In this document: piece by piece, positions 54,601 to 58,561 of the stretch
How the letters are laid out: each line of letters opens with the position of its first letter
Position numbering within the stretch: the first letter of the stretch is position 1
Source: Marisa cornuarietis
Lineage: Eukaryota; Mollusca; Gastropoda; Architaenioglossa; Ampullariidae
Assembly (NCBI GenBank): GCA_004794655.1
Contig: SMMW01000522.1
Span: 2,976,001 to 3,040,000 of the forward strand
Direction of reading: 5' to 3'
DNA length: 64,000 nt
Notes under the pieces: model-generated
What the model was told of the DNA's origin: nothing
Databases searched by the model: none
What the model saw: the letters and a program-made list of their open reading frames with translations, nothing else
Made by a program: the position numbers and the translations under genes

Positions 54601-57600
54601 AAAGTTATATATTGCAGCTAGGAACTCTGAGGTTGTTTTTTTTTTGCCCAACTGTAATGCTCTACCTTGTGCCTGAGAAATAGGTGAATGGCACTTCTGC
54701 ACTCTAGTGCTAGTACAGTTCAACGCTGCATGGTTGCAGATACAGTCCAAGGAAATTAAATTCACTGAAGATGATTAAAGTGAGCCTGAAAGGACTGATA
54801 ACCATGCCATAAAAGCCAGGCAATGGCGACAGCAGCAGCAACAGAGCTGGAGGCATCTGTTGCACTTAGGCTTATCTAGACAGATGTAGCTTGTTACAAA
54901 AGGCAACCATGTAAATGCTGCAGCTATTATGATTTGTACATTTATTGCAGTGTATATTCTGAAGTGAATAGTTGTACATCTACAATGTGACTGCCATAAC
55001 CCATGTGTGCACATCATTCCATTCTTTGACATCAATGATGTTGCAAAAGCAAATAATCTGAACACACCTCAGATCCACTATTTTTACATGACACAATCAA
55101 GCAAATATATAACAGCTTCAAATGTGCTTGGTTTATGGACACCATTCATACAAAATAACATTTGTTGGGTTTGCGGGGTGGGGGTGGGTGTCATATCATG
55201 AGTAACAGATGAGGTCTTGCATCTGCTGATACATAAATGCAGGTTTGCAAACTGTAAACATATTTGAAGATGTGATTCACTTTTCAGTACTAAAATATTA
55301 TGCAGTGCCTGCTTTGGAAAGATAAGCCAGGGCAACACTAAATGCCATTACCCACAGGGTATTTTTTAATTCCAGGCACCAAAATGCAAGATGGTTAGGA
55401 TCATGAAGCAAGCAGGTAAGAGATACAGTTTTTCTTGGCATCAATCCTTTTGGCATATCCTTCTTCTACTAGCAGATAGTGTTTCCCAACCCCTGCCCAA
55501 CTTCACTCTACTAATGACTGATTACAGCTGCTTTCTGCCACTTCAATCCCTCCACCTACCACTGGTCTCCCAGTTCTGCGCTTCGTACATTTAGCATCCT
55601 GACCATTGGCACCTCTACTGTCGGCACTGTTATTTAACATTTACTACACAAGATAAAAGCTAGCAGAGCCACCTTCTCATAGGGACTGGTGATTAATATG
55701 TCAATCGTTATCCATAGAGCTGTAATTCTGCAATTAATTTAGTATCATCAGACAAAAAATTCATGTGTTATTAAATCTATTAAAAACTGATAACAACTGA
55801 ACAAAATATAGAAAAAGAAATGTTTCTCCTTTTTCTTGCACTCCACGTCTGATTAATCTTGGCTCCTGCATGGAAAGAACCAGGTTCCACTTTGCAAACA
55901 AACTGCCCAATGAATTGGGAAATTGATTGTGTACTAAGAAGAGGAAGAAAAGTAAAGAAAAAAAAAAGCATGTGAAGCAGGGTGGGCAAGGAGTCTTTCA
56001 TATAACACAGGCTATTATGTCAGTCCTCTGCCTGAACAAACAAGCGCATGATTTTAATAAAAATGCACACTTTAGCATTCTGAAGTAAATCGCACTTCTC
56101 CAAAAGCCATTAGCATACAAATGATATTCTATTTAATGGTACAAAACATTTGCTATAGGCAGGACAATGACATGTCTGTCTTTTTATGGAAGAACCAAGG
56201 TGAAACTTCTTATGCTGAATCAATGGAGAAGTCAGTTGTCTAGCTGTACTAATGACTTTATATGTAATGTACAATTTATTTTAAAAATAAAATACAGCAT
56301 CTGTATATACATATATACACATTACATTATAACCACTGAATAATGTATAAAGAAAATATAAAGCAACTTTTTAAGTTATAGTGTGGAACCAAAAACAGCG
56401 TGTGCTGTAAATACATCAGCATCCAATGGTTCAGTAGACGACAAATAGACCTGAGCTTTCTCTCTACAAACTCTTAACTTTCAGACATTCTTAAGCACAA
56501 ACCTTTGTCAGATTTAAACTATGGTTTATATTTTATGATTGATTATAGTCTTTGAAAAATCTAGAATGCTTAAGAAAATACATGTTCAACGAGAACAGTA
56601 CTTGCATTTTCATTTCTTCTGAAATCATTCCTTCAAACAAAATATTCCATATGAAACAATGGTTTTACTTTTGAAAAAAAAAGTCATCTTTGACTTATAT
56701 ACTACTTCAAATATGAGACTCACCTTTGACATACATCATAGCTGGATAAGAGTAAGCCACTCCAAGTTCATTCTCTGCCAAGCACTCATAGGTGGCTTCA
56801 TCTGATTCTTGGCTGTTGTGGATTTGAAGGTATCCTGATGAAATGGAAATAAAACATTTATGCAACAAACTTTAACCAACAAAACGAAAGAAAACCAACA
56901 AACAACATCACCCATCCAAAGGTACAACCCACAAGACCAAGTGAATGTAGCACCATTTTTCTCTTACTGTGTATTCATGTGCACTCACATCAGCATGCAA
57001 GAGGGGGTAAGTAAAAGCAACCTCATATCACATCTGAATTTACCAAGTACTGACACTACCTTTCAGTCAGTATCACTCTTTCTTTACTGAGTTTACTCAG
57101 ACATTCCAGTGAGATCTTAAACAAAAGCATTAGTAAAGAGCAGCTGGATGGCTGAACAAAAATCAATTAGAATAAAAATATCTGCATAAATTTATTTAAG
57201 CAGAAATCAGCCAATGGAAATACGTGGCCTTCATTTAAGAAACCATTTTGTCTTTGATATCAGCAAAAAAATCCCCGACAGATCACAATATATTCAAAAA
57301 TTAAAATTGAATAAAAAAAAAGACAAAAGTTTTTTTCAAAGCAATTATTTAGTAACAGGGATGTAAAATATATGGACTCCATAAAAACTACTATAGTACT
57401 AAAAGCATTTGCCCTTATCTCTACAAACACTAACAAGTTACAACTAATATTTGTCTTCAGTCTTAAATGAATATAACCAAATACACACTTGAACAGATTA
57501 TTTGAGTATGTCAGCAAAAATGCAGATATTTCCTGAGATCATCTTCAAAGAGTGCGTTTGTTTGCTCTTTTCTTGAAAGTAGTTTTATCATCAGAAGTGC

Positions 57601-58561
57601 TTAGTAACAGAACATACAGACACAGAGAGGTACTATATCTGCAGAGATGACAGTGGTCCATGACATGGGACTAAACTTTTGCCTAATGCACGACAGACAA
57701 CTGCTGGGTAGCTTCCCTTGTTAATCTGCACGCTACTGCCGCATCCTGCTTTGTCTCCAGAATTTTTTCTTCTCCAAACCTTTCTTCAAATTAAAGAATT
57801 CCATGTAACACAATGGTTCTACACTAACAAATAATAACAAAGGCTTGAGCCACTGTAATCTAGAAGGGGAAGAGGAAGGTAAGGCTTTGGCTTTCACCTA
57901 TACCAAATGATTATATGACAGTAAACCACTTACTTCGCTAGCTTTTGGGCAATGATTCACGAGATTTTACTGAATAAATAAGCCCTATTTTCCCCAAATC
58001 TACAACCATTAAAATCGGATATATATGTATATATATTTTATGTTATTAGGAAATGAATTTCATATTCTACTTCATGTCACAGGTTTTAGCAAGCTTACAG
58101 ATCGCAGTTTAGATTTAAAATGTGGTCAGCTATTTTTAAATGAAAATGAAACTAGTTAAACTCTTGTTTAATGAATCACACATCTTTCTCACATTAATTT
58201 GTATAATTGTTATTTCTTGTGACTTTTCTACAAAAGTTTGAGTTGAGTTTGCCATTTTACTATGTCACAAAAATAGTCTGTGCAAGAGAATGTTTTTTTT
58301 TAATTCCTCAGAAAATCATGCACAAGATGACCAGAGCATACTATATAACTGCAATCATAAAGCATTTAAATTATATATAGTTACCTGAGTCTAGCAGCTG
58401 TATTCGTGGGTCACTTAGATCAACTGGCATATAATCCTTTAGCCACATAATGGTGGGGTCTGGTTTACCTTCAGCCTCACACTGCATGATAGTGCTGAGT
58501 CCTTTCTCCACTGACTTGAGCTTTGGATGCAGCACAATGCGTGGGTAGCCTGCTGGGAACT
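571..58561 (-). CDS. Lar: LAR-type (type IIa) receptor protein tyrosine phosphatase, 5'-partial, 30 exons seen
   Basis: This is a single-pass neuronal cell-adhesion receptor with a cytoplasmic tyrosine phosphatase. Type IIa members (Drosophila Lar; vertebrate PTPRF, PTPRD, PTPRS) bind heparan or chondroitin sulfate proteoglycans and synaptic adhesion partners, and act in axon guidance and synapse formation. The exons join to 1904 residues: Ig2, Ig3, nine FN3 domains, transmembrane segment at about 1254-1281, D1 with WPD loop (W1511-D1513) and catalytic Cys1545, then D2 with WPE (W1800-E1802) and Cys1836. The C terminus reads [13 protein letters not shown], very close to vertebrate LAR. Every intron is GT-AG and the phases agree throughout (5717 coding bases in all). 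Nine FN3 domains match fly Lar rather than the eight of human LAR. The signal peptide and Ig1 exons lie outside the window. With them the protein should be roughly 2050 residues, near the fly length. PTPRD/F/S cannot be told apart, since the vertebrate paralogues arose later. Confidence 0.97.
776..911 (-). CDS. Lar: Exon 29: D2 phosphate-binding loop and following helix
   Basis: The exon is 136 nt. It enters with one base completing Ser1837 and leaves in phase 0 (CTGAG|GTAAG). It reads [20 protein letters not shown] and continues to the MVQTE motif. The previous exon supplies HC, so the D2 loop [10 protein letters not shown] is intact although D2 is normally nearly inactive. The pTyr-loop helix and VQTE are family hallmarks. 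Confidence 0.96.
1417..1571 (-). CDS. Lar: Exon 28: D2 WPE loop to catalytic-site cysteine
   Basis: The exon is 155 nt, covers residues 1786-1836 and ends two bases into the Ser codon of HCS. It contains [14 protein letters not shown], in which the general-acid Asp of the WPD loop is Glu, as in D2 of other LAR-family proteins. It ends in GPITVHC. Donor CTGCAG|GTAAT and acceptor GTGCAG|GATGG are both good. Confidence 0.96.
2162..2287 (-). CDS. Lar: Exon 27: D2 central sheet
   Basis: The exon has 42 codons (residues 1744-1785) and is phase 0 at both ends. It reads [20 protein letters not shown] and ends in REFKVTDAR, which aligns with vertebrate LAR D2 with few changes. The donor is GCCAGG|GTGAG and the acceptor is GCATAG|GAGAAG. 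Confidence 0.96.
2595..2729 (-). CDS. Lar: Exon 26: D2 [19 protein letters not shown] segment
   Basis: The exon has 45 codons (residues 1699-1743) and is phase 0 at both ends. It carries [17 protein letters not shown] and [18 protein letters not shown], the most conserved stretch of phosphatase domains. The donor is GGCAGA|GTGAGT and the acceptor is TTCCAG|GGCTAT. Confidence 0.96.
3229..3481 (+). mobile_element. LINE endonuclease relic plus 3' tail
   Basis: On the plus strand, antisense to the receptor, two adjoining frames read [20 protein letters not shown] and then [20 protein letters not shown]. This is the pattern of the apurinic-type endonuclease of LINEs with a GGGxCFYVN motif (Rex1/CR1-like). 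A one-base shift near 3325 breaks it. It is followed by a typical LINE tail, CCCTCTGGGATAAATACAG, and TTATCTTAT repeats. The middle of the element is missing. The clade is uncertain. Confidence 0.6.
3576..3652 (-). CDS. Lar: Exon 25: D2 small exon, [20 protein letters not shown]
   Basis: The exon is 77 nt. It enters two bases into a Tyr codon and leaves in phase 0 after IDASFID-type sequence (residues 1674-1698). It encodes [20 protein letters not shown], the strand following the KNRL motif. The donor is ATAGAT|GTAAG and the acceptor is TTCACTAG. Confidence 0.95.
3721..3797. repeat. Two-copy tandem duplication of about 38 bp
   Basis: AATAGTCATCCATTAAG with its A-rich follow-on is repeated once as AATAGTCATCCATAAAG inside the short intron between two D2 exons. 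It is a simple local duplication with no sign of function. Confidence 0.7.
3953..4046 (-). CDS. Lar: Exon 24: start of D2, KFKNRL motif
   Basis: The exon is 94 nt, begins in phase 0 and ends in phase 1 (CTGCCCT|GTGAGT). It encodes residues 1642-1672. The motif K-N-R-L at 1664-1667 replaces the KNRY substrate-recognition tyrosine of active domains, a second D2-type change besides WPE. The acceptor is CTTCAG|CGTCTG. Confidence 0.95.
4442..4802. mobile_element. Fold-back (MITE-like) element with 9-bp target duplication
   Basis: GTATGATAC at 4442-4450 recurs at 4794-4802 and flanks a 343-bp insert (4451-4793). The left arm holds six copies of a GACACTTAATCCCC-type unit (one with CATTTAATCC). The right arm holds the inverse GGGGATTAAGTGTC units, and about 40 bases of the two arms are nearly perfect inverted copies. 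Between them lie three copies of a 24-bp unit beginning ATTATGAAGTGAATG at 4571, 4595 and 4619. There is no coding capacity. It is likely a non-autonomous DNA transposon; the superfamily was not identified. Confidence 0.75.
5446..5731 (-). CDS. Lar: Exon 23: D1 P-loop to D1-D2 linker
   Basis: The exon is 286 nt, enters with one base of Ser1546 and leaves in phase 0. It reads [20 protein letters not shown] and continues through [20 protein letters not shown]. It then gives the linker helix with [15 protein letters not shown] to GMELEFK at residue 1641. With HC from the previous exon this makes the complete active-site motif [10 protein letters not shown] of the catalytic domain. Long identity with vertebrate LAR covers the whole exon. 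Confidence 0.97.
6371..6525 (-). CDS. Lar: Exon 22: D1 WPD loop and catalytic cysteine
   Basis: The exon is 155 nt, phase 0 at entry, and ends two bases into the Ser codon (C-AG|T). It encodes residues 1495-1545, with [17 protein letters not shown] carrying the general acid Asp1513 and ending in SMIVHC with nucleophile Cys1545. D1 therefore has every catalytic residue. The acceptor is GCTTAG|TATGG and the donor is CTGCAG|GTTAGT. Confidence 0.97.
7266..8060 (-). mobile_element. Degenerate RTE-type LINE fragment
   Basis: The minus strand carries two recognisable reverse transcriptase pieces. Near 7700-7590 is [20 protein letters not shown], the classic motif before RT palm motif A. Near 7455-7280 is [20 protein letters not shown] followed by [10 protein letters not shown], the C-terminal region of RTE-like elements. 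The catalytic FADD part between them is deleted. A weaker match ([17 protein letters not shown]) lies near 7880. Stops and frame changes are frequent. It lies in the sense direction of the receptor gene. Its ends are approximate. Confidence 0.65.
8216..8419 (-). repeat. Four-unit 51-bp tandem array at a D1 exon donor
   Basis: ACTCAC (the minus-strand donor GTGAGT) recurs at 8216, 8267, 8318 and 8369, exactly 51 bp apart. Each unit copies the last codons of the D1 exon (TYTxxxFHL) plus the first bases of its intron (GTGAGTAAT). The right-most unit is the authentic exon end. As 51 is 17 codons, the reading frame stays open through all units. The three extra units are diverged, so the array is not recent. 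Donor contexts from right to left are CTCGG, CCCAG, CCTGG and TCTGG before GTGAGT. The second has the best consensus. Confidence 0.9.
8375..8494 (-). CDS. Lar: Exon 21: D1 central sheet, KCDQYWP
   Basis: The exon has 40 codons (residues 1455-1494) and is phase 0 at both ends. It begins [20 protein letters not shown] and ends [15 protein letters not shown] chose the donor at 8374 because it gives the family length before the following segment. Three further in-frame donors lie at 51-bp intervals downstream, so the true 3' end needs transcript evidence. The acceptor is GAGCAG|ATCAAA. Confidence 0.93.
8875..8973 (-). CDS. Lar: Exon 20: D1 [16 protein letters not shown] segment
   Basis: The exon has 33 codons (residues 1422-1454) and is phase 0 at both ends. 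It reads [20 protein letters not shown], then [13 protein letters not shown]. The donor is the less common CTCGA|GTATGT and the acceptor is TTCCAG|GGACC. It is conserved almost residue for residue with vertebrate LAR. Confidence 0.96.
9733..10031 (-). CDS. Lar: Exon 19: N-terminal part of D1, [15 protein letters not shown]
   Basis: The exon is 299 nt. It enters two bases into an Ala codon and leaves in phase 0 at YIATQ. It covers residues 1323-1421 with [29 protein letters not shown], the substrate-recognition motif KNRY (1375-1378) and [20 protein letters not shown]. The helix-turn-helix wedge before D1 is included. The acceptor is GTGCAG|CTATG and the donor is ACCCAG|GTAGG. Confidence 0.97.
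10215..10578 (-). CDS. Lar: Exon 18: extracellular stalk, transmembrane helix and juxtamembrane segment
   Basis: The exon is 364 nt (phase 0 in, phase 1 out) and covers residues 1201-1321. A Ser/Thr/Gly-rich stalk (residues about 1205-1250) is followed by a hydrophobic helix, [20 protein letters not shown], continuing to YLMM (about 1254-1281). Next comes the stop-transfer RRKNKSK. The cytoplasmic side ends with [13 protein letters not shown], the conserved motif just before the wedge. The donor CCAG|GTCTG is weak but fits phase and homology. Confidence 0.94.
10865..11053 (-). CDS. Lar: Exon 17: membrane-proximal ectodomain, second part
   Basis: The exon has 63 codons (residues 1138-1200) and is phase 0 at both ends. 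It reads [20 protein letters not shown], then [20 protein letters not shown], aligning with the YVAAQ...LGDKKNYRGFYNRPL region of human LAR. No RxRR or longer basic cluster is present where vertebrate LAR has its processing site. The donor CCCA|GTCAGT is imperfect; phase and the next exon require it. Confidence 0.88.
11293..11465 (-). CDS. Lar: Exon 16: membrane-proximal ectodomain, first part
   Basis: The exon is 173 nt (phase 1 in, phase 0 out) and covers residues 1081-1137. It contains [16 protein letters not shown] and ends in PSDFTMDD, corresponding to the YYxVVVPI and PEELELDEL parts of vertebrate LAR. The donor is GATGAT|GTATGT and the acceptor is TTTCAG|CACC. Confidence 0.92.
11771..11984 (-). 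CDS. Lar: Exon 15: FN3 domain 9, second half
   Basis: The exon is 214 nt (phase 0 in, phase 1 out) and covers residues 1009-1079. It reads [20 protein letters not shown], then [20 protein letters not shown], the C, E, F and G strands of a fibronectin III fold. The last of these contains an N-glycosylation sequon (NIS). The acceptor is GTGCAG|CTGAAG. Confidence 0.93.
12246..12338 (+). repeat. SINE-like fragment
   Basis: GGGAGGGAGAATTAGTGTTT, then CTAGCACCTAAAG and CTGGCCCTGCAAACA, matches in the same order a second copy near 53802-53880. The CA/TG-repeat stretch at its centre (GTGTGTGTATGTGTG) is an insertion relative to that copy. It abuts the FN9 first-half exon without touching the splice site. 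Confidence 0.55.
12376..12479 (-). CDS. Lar: Exon 14: FN3 domain 9, first half
   Basis: The exon is 104 nt (phase 1 in, phase 0 out) and covers residues 975-1008. It reads [20 protein letters not shown], then [13 protein letters not shown], the A-C strands of a fibronectin fold with the buried Trp. The donor is TATTTG|GTATGT and the acceptor is CTGCAG|AACGG. Confidence 0.92.
12777..13064 (-). CDS. Lar: Exon 13: FN3 domain 8
   Basis: The exon is 288 nt and encodes one whole fibronectin domain with phase 1 introns on both sides (residues 878-973). It starts [20 protein letters not shown], has the core Trp in VTWDEPNF and the Tyr of [14 protein letters not shown], and carries sequon NLS. The donor is GAAGTCC|GTAAGT and the acceptor is TTCAG|TGCCACC. 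The exon is skippable in frame. Confidence 0.95.
13431..13724 (-). CDS. Lar: Exon 12: FN3 domain 7
   Basis: The exon is 294 nt, a complete domain with phase 1 on both sides (residues 780-877). It reads [40 protein letters not shown] and ends FRTFGR. Sequons NFT and NIT are present. The donor is CGCA|GTGAGT and the acceptor is TCAATAG|CGCC. Confidence 0.95.
13909..14001 (-). CDS. Lar: Exon 11: FN3 domain 6, second half
   Basis: The exon is 93 nt with phase 1 on both sides and covers residues 749-779. It reads [20 protein letters not shown] and ends IRTPDG, the F and G strands with the invariant Tyr. The donor is TGGGG|GTAAG and the acceptor is ATGCAG|ATCG. Confidence 0.94.
14317..14511 (-). 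CDS. Lar: Exon 10: FN3 domain 6, first half
   Basis: The exon is 195 nt with phase 1 on both sides and covers residues 684-748. It reads [28 protein letters not shown] and [15 protein letters not shown], with the core Trp. The donor is TTTGG|GTCAGT and the acceptor is ATGCAG|TGCC. The last exon bases and donor recur as a 20-bp intronic echo at 15769. Confidence 0.93.
15769..15788 (-). repeat. Intronic 20-bp copy of an exon end plus donor
   Basis: AACATCATGACTGACCCAAA matches 14302-14321 exactly; there it spans the last five bases of exon 10 and its GTCAGT donor. Similarity ends on both sides except for poor A/T runs. The copy lies in the intron just upstream of exon 10. It may be a relic of duplication and offers a decoy donor. 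Confidence 0.6.
16075..16386 (-). CDS. Lar: Exon 9: FN3 domain 5
   Basis: The exon is 312 nt, a complete domain with phase 1 on both sides (residues 580-683). It reads [40 protein letters not shown] and [20 protein letters not shown], and ends ITTKGA. It is very similar in plan to vertebrate FN5, including the [10 protein letters not shown] turn. It has sequon NST. Confidence 0.96.
16387..18611 (-). other. Intron between FN4 and FN5: nothing recognised
   Basis: This is 2.2 kb of AT-rich sequence with a short CA-rich patch near 17290. No exon-like reading frame, repeat family or RNA gene was recognised on either strand. Confidence 0.6.
18612..18920 (-). CDS. Lar: Exon 8: FN3 domain 4
   Basis: The exon is 309 nt, a complete domain with phase 1 on both sides (residues 477-579). 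It reads [28 protein letters not shown] and [20 protein letters not shown], and ends VVQTDED. The WTEY and VGxGP motifs match FN4 of type IIa receptors. The donor is GGATG|GTAGG and the acceptor is CCCCAG|TCCC. Confidence 0.96.
20555..21028 (+). repeat. SINE-like dispersed repeat, interrupted
   Basis: The left part carries GGAGGAAACCGGAGTACCTG and GAGAAAACCCC. The right part carries CAACAGGTGTCACATACAGA, GATCTGAACCCTGAATTGC and TTAACCACTACACTACCGGG. I recognise these from memory as the two halves of one repeat common in mollusc genomes. The tail resembles the B-box side of a tRNA gene. A 261-bp insertion separates the halves. Confidence 0.5.
20665..20925. mobile_element. Small TIR element (MITE) inside the SINE
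   Basis: GGGGCCAGTTGCACATTTCT at the left end is mirrored at the right end by GTTGTGCAACTGGTCCC, preceded by TTTAAAGTTTAGAAA against the left-side TAATTTTAAACA. It is 261 bp long with no coding capacity. The target duplication is not clear. Confidence 0.65.
25351..25635 (-). CDS. Lar: Exon 7: FN3 domain 3
   Basis: The exon is 285 nt, a complete domain with phase 1 on both sides (residues 382-476). It reads [48 protein letters not shown] and ends KTHAF. It has sequon NDS. The donor is GTTCG|GTAAGT and the acceptor is TTGCAG|TGCC. Confidence 0.95.
25636..31677 (-). other. 6.0-kb intron between FN2 and FN3
   Basis: The sequence is mostly AT-rich with CA-rich patches (26500-26570, 28862-28890) and a purine-rich GAGAGA stretch near 28752. 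A GC-rich spot at 28575-28680 has several CpGs and a GCTGCTGCTGCTG run. The 15-mer CAAGCAAGCCACGCT at about 28650 recurs inverted near 25844. No gene or known repeat was recognised. Confidence 0.5.
31678..31876 (-). CDS. Lar: Exon 6: FN3 domain 2, second half
   Basis: The exon is 199 nt (phase 0 in, phase 1 out) and covers residues 316-381. It reads [40 protein letters not shown] and ends VLTTQG, as in FN2 of the family (GYRVYYTPD...). It has sequon NQT. The donor is AGGGAG|GTAAGA and the acceptor is TGTGCAG|GGG. Confidence 0.95.
31950..31996. repeat. TG/TA microsatellite with a perfect TA palindrome
   Basis: A GTGTGTGTATATATATATAT stretch runs into ATGATATATATATATGTGTG, a self-complementary block about 75 bp upstream of exon 6 in transcript sense. 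It is a length-variable candidate and is probably neutral. Confidence 0.8.
32340..32440 (-). CDS. Lar: Exon 5: FN3 domain 2, first half
   Basis: The exon is 101 nt (phase 1 in, phase 0 out) and covers residues 283-315. It reads [33 protein letters not shown]. The SWDEPExPNG turn is the FN2 signature. The donor is ATACAG|GTTAGT and the acceptor is CTCCAG|CACC. Confidence 0.95.
32951..34058. mobile_element. 1.1-kb TA-flanked TIR element, Tigger/pogo-like, non-autonomous
   Basis: The left end TACAGTGAAACCTCAGTTTT and the right end (read on the minus strand) TACAATGAAAGCTGGGTTTT are inverted copies, continuing CGTTGAT against TGTTGAC, with TA at both outer borders (32951-32952 and 34057-34058). 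CAGTGAAACCTC-type termini and TA duplication fit the Tc1/mariner superfamily, pogo or Tigger branch. No transposase frame survives. Inside, 33380-33740 has an inner inverted motif (GGACTATAAGCCGCA against GTGCAGCTTATA) and a run of ten C bases, perhaps a further small insertion. Confidence 0.65.
36094..36105 (+). repeat. Target-site duplication, left copy
   Basis: AATGCATGTGCA directly before the LINE is repeated exactly at 39281-39292 directly after it, as expected for target-primed insertion. Confidence 0.85.
36106..39280 (+). mobile_element. Full-length non-LTR retrotransposon (LINE), 3.2 kb, inactivated
   Basis: The element runs from ACTCCGCCTGGAAACCCC to GAATAAGGAAGG and is bounded by a perfect 12-bp duplication. 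A GC-rich 160-bp 5' UTR precedes one long endonuclease-reverse transcriptase frame. The element is richer in GC than its surroundings, as expected for an immigrant sequence. Its orientation is opposite to the receptor gene, so no sense splicing of it is expected. Related elements are often annotated in mollusc and flatworm genomes as craniofacial development protein 2-like. I do not assign a clade (RTE and CR1-like are both possible). Confidence 0.9.
36267..39274 (+). pseudogene. LINE endonuclease-reverse transcriptase ORF, broken twice
   Basis: The first 474 codons hold the AP-type endonuclease: [26 protein letters not shown] (catalytic Glu), [15 protein letters not shown] and terminal TDHHLL. 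A TGA at 37689 then interrupts the frame, with homology continuing in the same frame ([22 protein letters not shown]). At the A-run 38051-38055 one base appears to be lost. The frame then shifts and continues as [25 protein letters not shown], the catalytic FADD at 38492-38503, FTYLGS and a C-terminal [12 protein letters not shown]. Both lesions are single-base events in an otherwise complete ORF, so the copy is dead but not old. Confidence 0.92.
39281..39292 (+). repeat. Target-site duplication, right copy
   Basis: AATGCATGTGCA is identical to 36094-36105 and abuts the 3' end of the LINE. Confidence 0.85.
45250..45402 (+). mobile_element. LINE-type 3' tail fragment
   Basis: AGCGCTCTGAGCAAACCTTC, then GGAAAGGCGCTATATAAATC and an ATTATTATTATT terminus, is the typical 3' end of L2/CR1-like LINEs or of SINEs that use the same tail. 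No coding sequence is left. The left boundary is approximate. Confidence 0.55.
46500..46690. other. Small CpG-rich patch
   Basis: More than ten CpGs fall within about 190 bp (GACCCCGGACCCCACCGCGA and flanks), in a region where whole lines otherwise lack CpG. A consensus-like GGAAG|GTAAGAG donor on the plus strand follows at 46635. It could be a small promoter or first exon of an antisense transcript, or a repeat I do not know. Confidence 0.3.
46950..47312 (+). mobile_element. L2/CR1-like LINE 3' end
   Basis: The plus strand reads [20 protein letters not shown] followed by HLFLEHYS and a stop, the conserved C terminus of L2/CR1-type ORF2. A roughly 250-bp 3' UTR ends in GCGCTGTAGAAATCTTCAC and ATT repeats. 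It is 5'-truncated, the common form of such insertions. Confidence 0.65.
48819..49106 (-). CDS. Lar: Exon 4: FN3 domain 1
   Basis: The exon is 288 nt, a complete domain with phase 1 on both sides (residues 187-281). It reads [40 protein letters not shown] and [20 protein letters not shown], and ends VTTGEL. WDSGNxEPV is diagnostic of the first FN3 domain of type IIa receptors. The donor TTAG|GTTTGT is weak. The acceptor CTCCTTCAG|CC has a good pyrimidine tract. The frame is open upstream of the acceptor back to an ATG at 49218. Confidence 0.96.
49107..49218 (-). CDS. Candidate alternative first coding segment: leader reading into FN1
   Basis: Immediately upstream of the FN1 acceptor the FN1 frame stays open. 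The first ATG (49218-49216) sits in a favourable context (GTCATGG), and an in-frame TGA lies further upstream. The 37-codon extension begins [19 protein letters not shown] and continues [19 protein letters not shown], a hydrophobic core followed by small residues that resembles a signal peptide with cleavage before LPGPP. If used as an unspliced extension of exon 4, it would make a receptor without Ig domains. A chance open stretch of this length is possible, at a few percent by rough reckoning. Confidence 0.3.
49251..50340 (-). promoter_or_regulatory. CpG-rich block upstream of the FN1 exon
   Basis: I count roughly 50 CpG dinucleotides in 1.1 kb, against zero or one per 60 bases in most of the window, together with raised GC. 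A TATA-like TTTAAATATT lies at its upstream edge on the minus strand (about 50370). It directly precedes the candidate leader ORF. An internal promoter is one reading. A solo LTR or other CpG-rich transposon is the other: minus-strand ends TGTTTTATC and CTTCCTTACA can be proposed, but they lack a target duplication. Confidence 0.35.
51120..52285 (+). mobile_element. L2/CR1-like LINE 3' end, split by a TIR element
   Basis: The plus strand reads [13 protein letters not shown], then [20 protein letters not shown] and [20 protein letters not shown], the C-terminal block of L2/CR1 ORF2 beyond the RT. It is followed by the [14 protein letters not shown] end in a shifted frame. The 3' UTR resumes after the insertion (52037 on) and ends GCTATAAGTTCACATTATTA. 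Frameshifts and stops mark it as dead. Confidence 0.7.
51600..52036. mobile_element. 433-bp TIR element with TA duplication inside the LINE
   Basis: CAGGTATTGATCGACTTTAC at 51602 is mirrored at the right end, which reads on the minus strand CAGGTATTGCTCGACTTACA. TA flanks both ends (51600-51601, 52035-52036). A second, inner copy of the CGACTTACGA motif lies near 51964. It is non-autonomous, of the Tc1/mariner or pogo type by target choice. Confidence 0.75.
53225..53494 (-). CDS. Lar: Exon 3: Ig3 domain
   Basis: The exon is 270 nt, a complete C2-type Ig domain with phase 1 on both sides (residues 97-185). It reads [37 protein letters not shown] and [11 protein letters not shown], and ends [13 protein letters not shown]. 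The two cysteines, the core Trp and VGRNVLEL match Ig3 of vertebrate LAR. Sequons NLT and NYT are present. The donor is GGAAG|GTAAGA. Confidence 0.96.
53797..53975 (+). repeat. SINE-like repeat, fuller copy
   Basis: GGGAGGGGGAATTGGTGTTT, GCCAGCAACTAAGGCTGTCT, CAGCCAGCCCTGTAAACAGA and GAGAGCTGAACCCAGGGC form a colinear unit related to the fragments at 12246 and 54336. The last part resembles a tRNA-derived B-box side. I recognise this family from gastropod sequence, but that is memory, not a search. Confidence 0.6.
54336..54385 (+). repeat. SINE-like repeat, short fragment
   Basis: GCCATGCCAGCAACTAAAGC followed by TATATCACGGCGACGA matches the central part of the copy at 53797. Confidence 0.55.
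56724..56834 (-). CDS. Lar: Exon 2: Ig2 domain, second half
   Basis: The exon is 111 nt with phase 1 on both sides and covers residues 60-95. It reads [36 protein letters not shown]. It contains the F-strand cysteine of Ig2 and the start of the Ig2-Ig3 linker. The donor is TCAAAG|GTGAGT and the acceptor is TCATCAG|GATACC. Confidence 0.95.
56835..58384 (-). other. 1.5-kb intron within Ig2 (meA position)
   Basis: This is AT-rich sequence without a recognised repeat apart from TA-rich runs near 58020. It interrupts Ig2 exactly where vertebrate type IIa receptors insert micro-exon meA. None was found by eye. Confidence 0.5.
58385..58561 (-). CDS. Lar: Exon 1 of those seen: Ig2 domain, first half
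   Basis: The exon is 177 nt (phase 1 in and out) and covers residues 1-58. It reads [40 protein letters not shown] and ends RIQLLDS. It contains the B-strand cysteine and core Trp of Ig2. The acceptor is GTGTATAG|AG. Upstream exons (Ig1, signal peptide) must lie beyond 64000. Confidence 0.95.

Larger units (their letters stand above)
53495..56723 (-). other. 3.2-kb intron between Ig2 and Ig3 (meB position)
   Basis: A CA repeat at 53505-53535 and two SINE-like fragments are present. A poly-T/A stretch lies near 54640. No exon-size reading frame was recognised. A 9-27 nt micro-exon, as found here in vertebrate homologues, cannot be excluded by eye. Confidence 0.5.
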
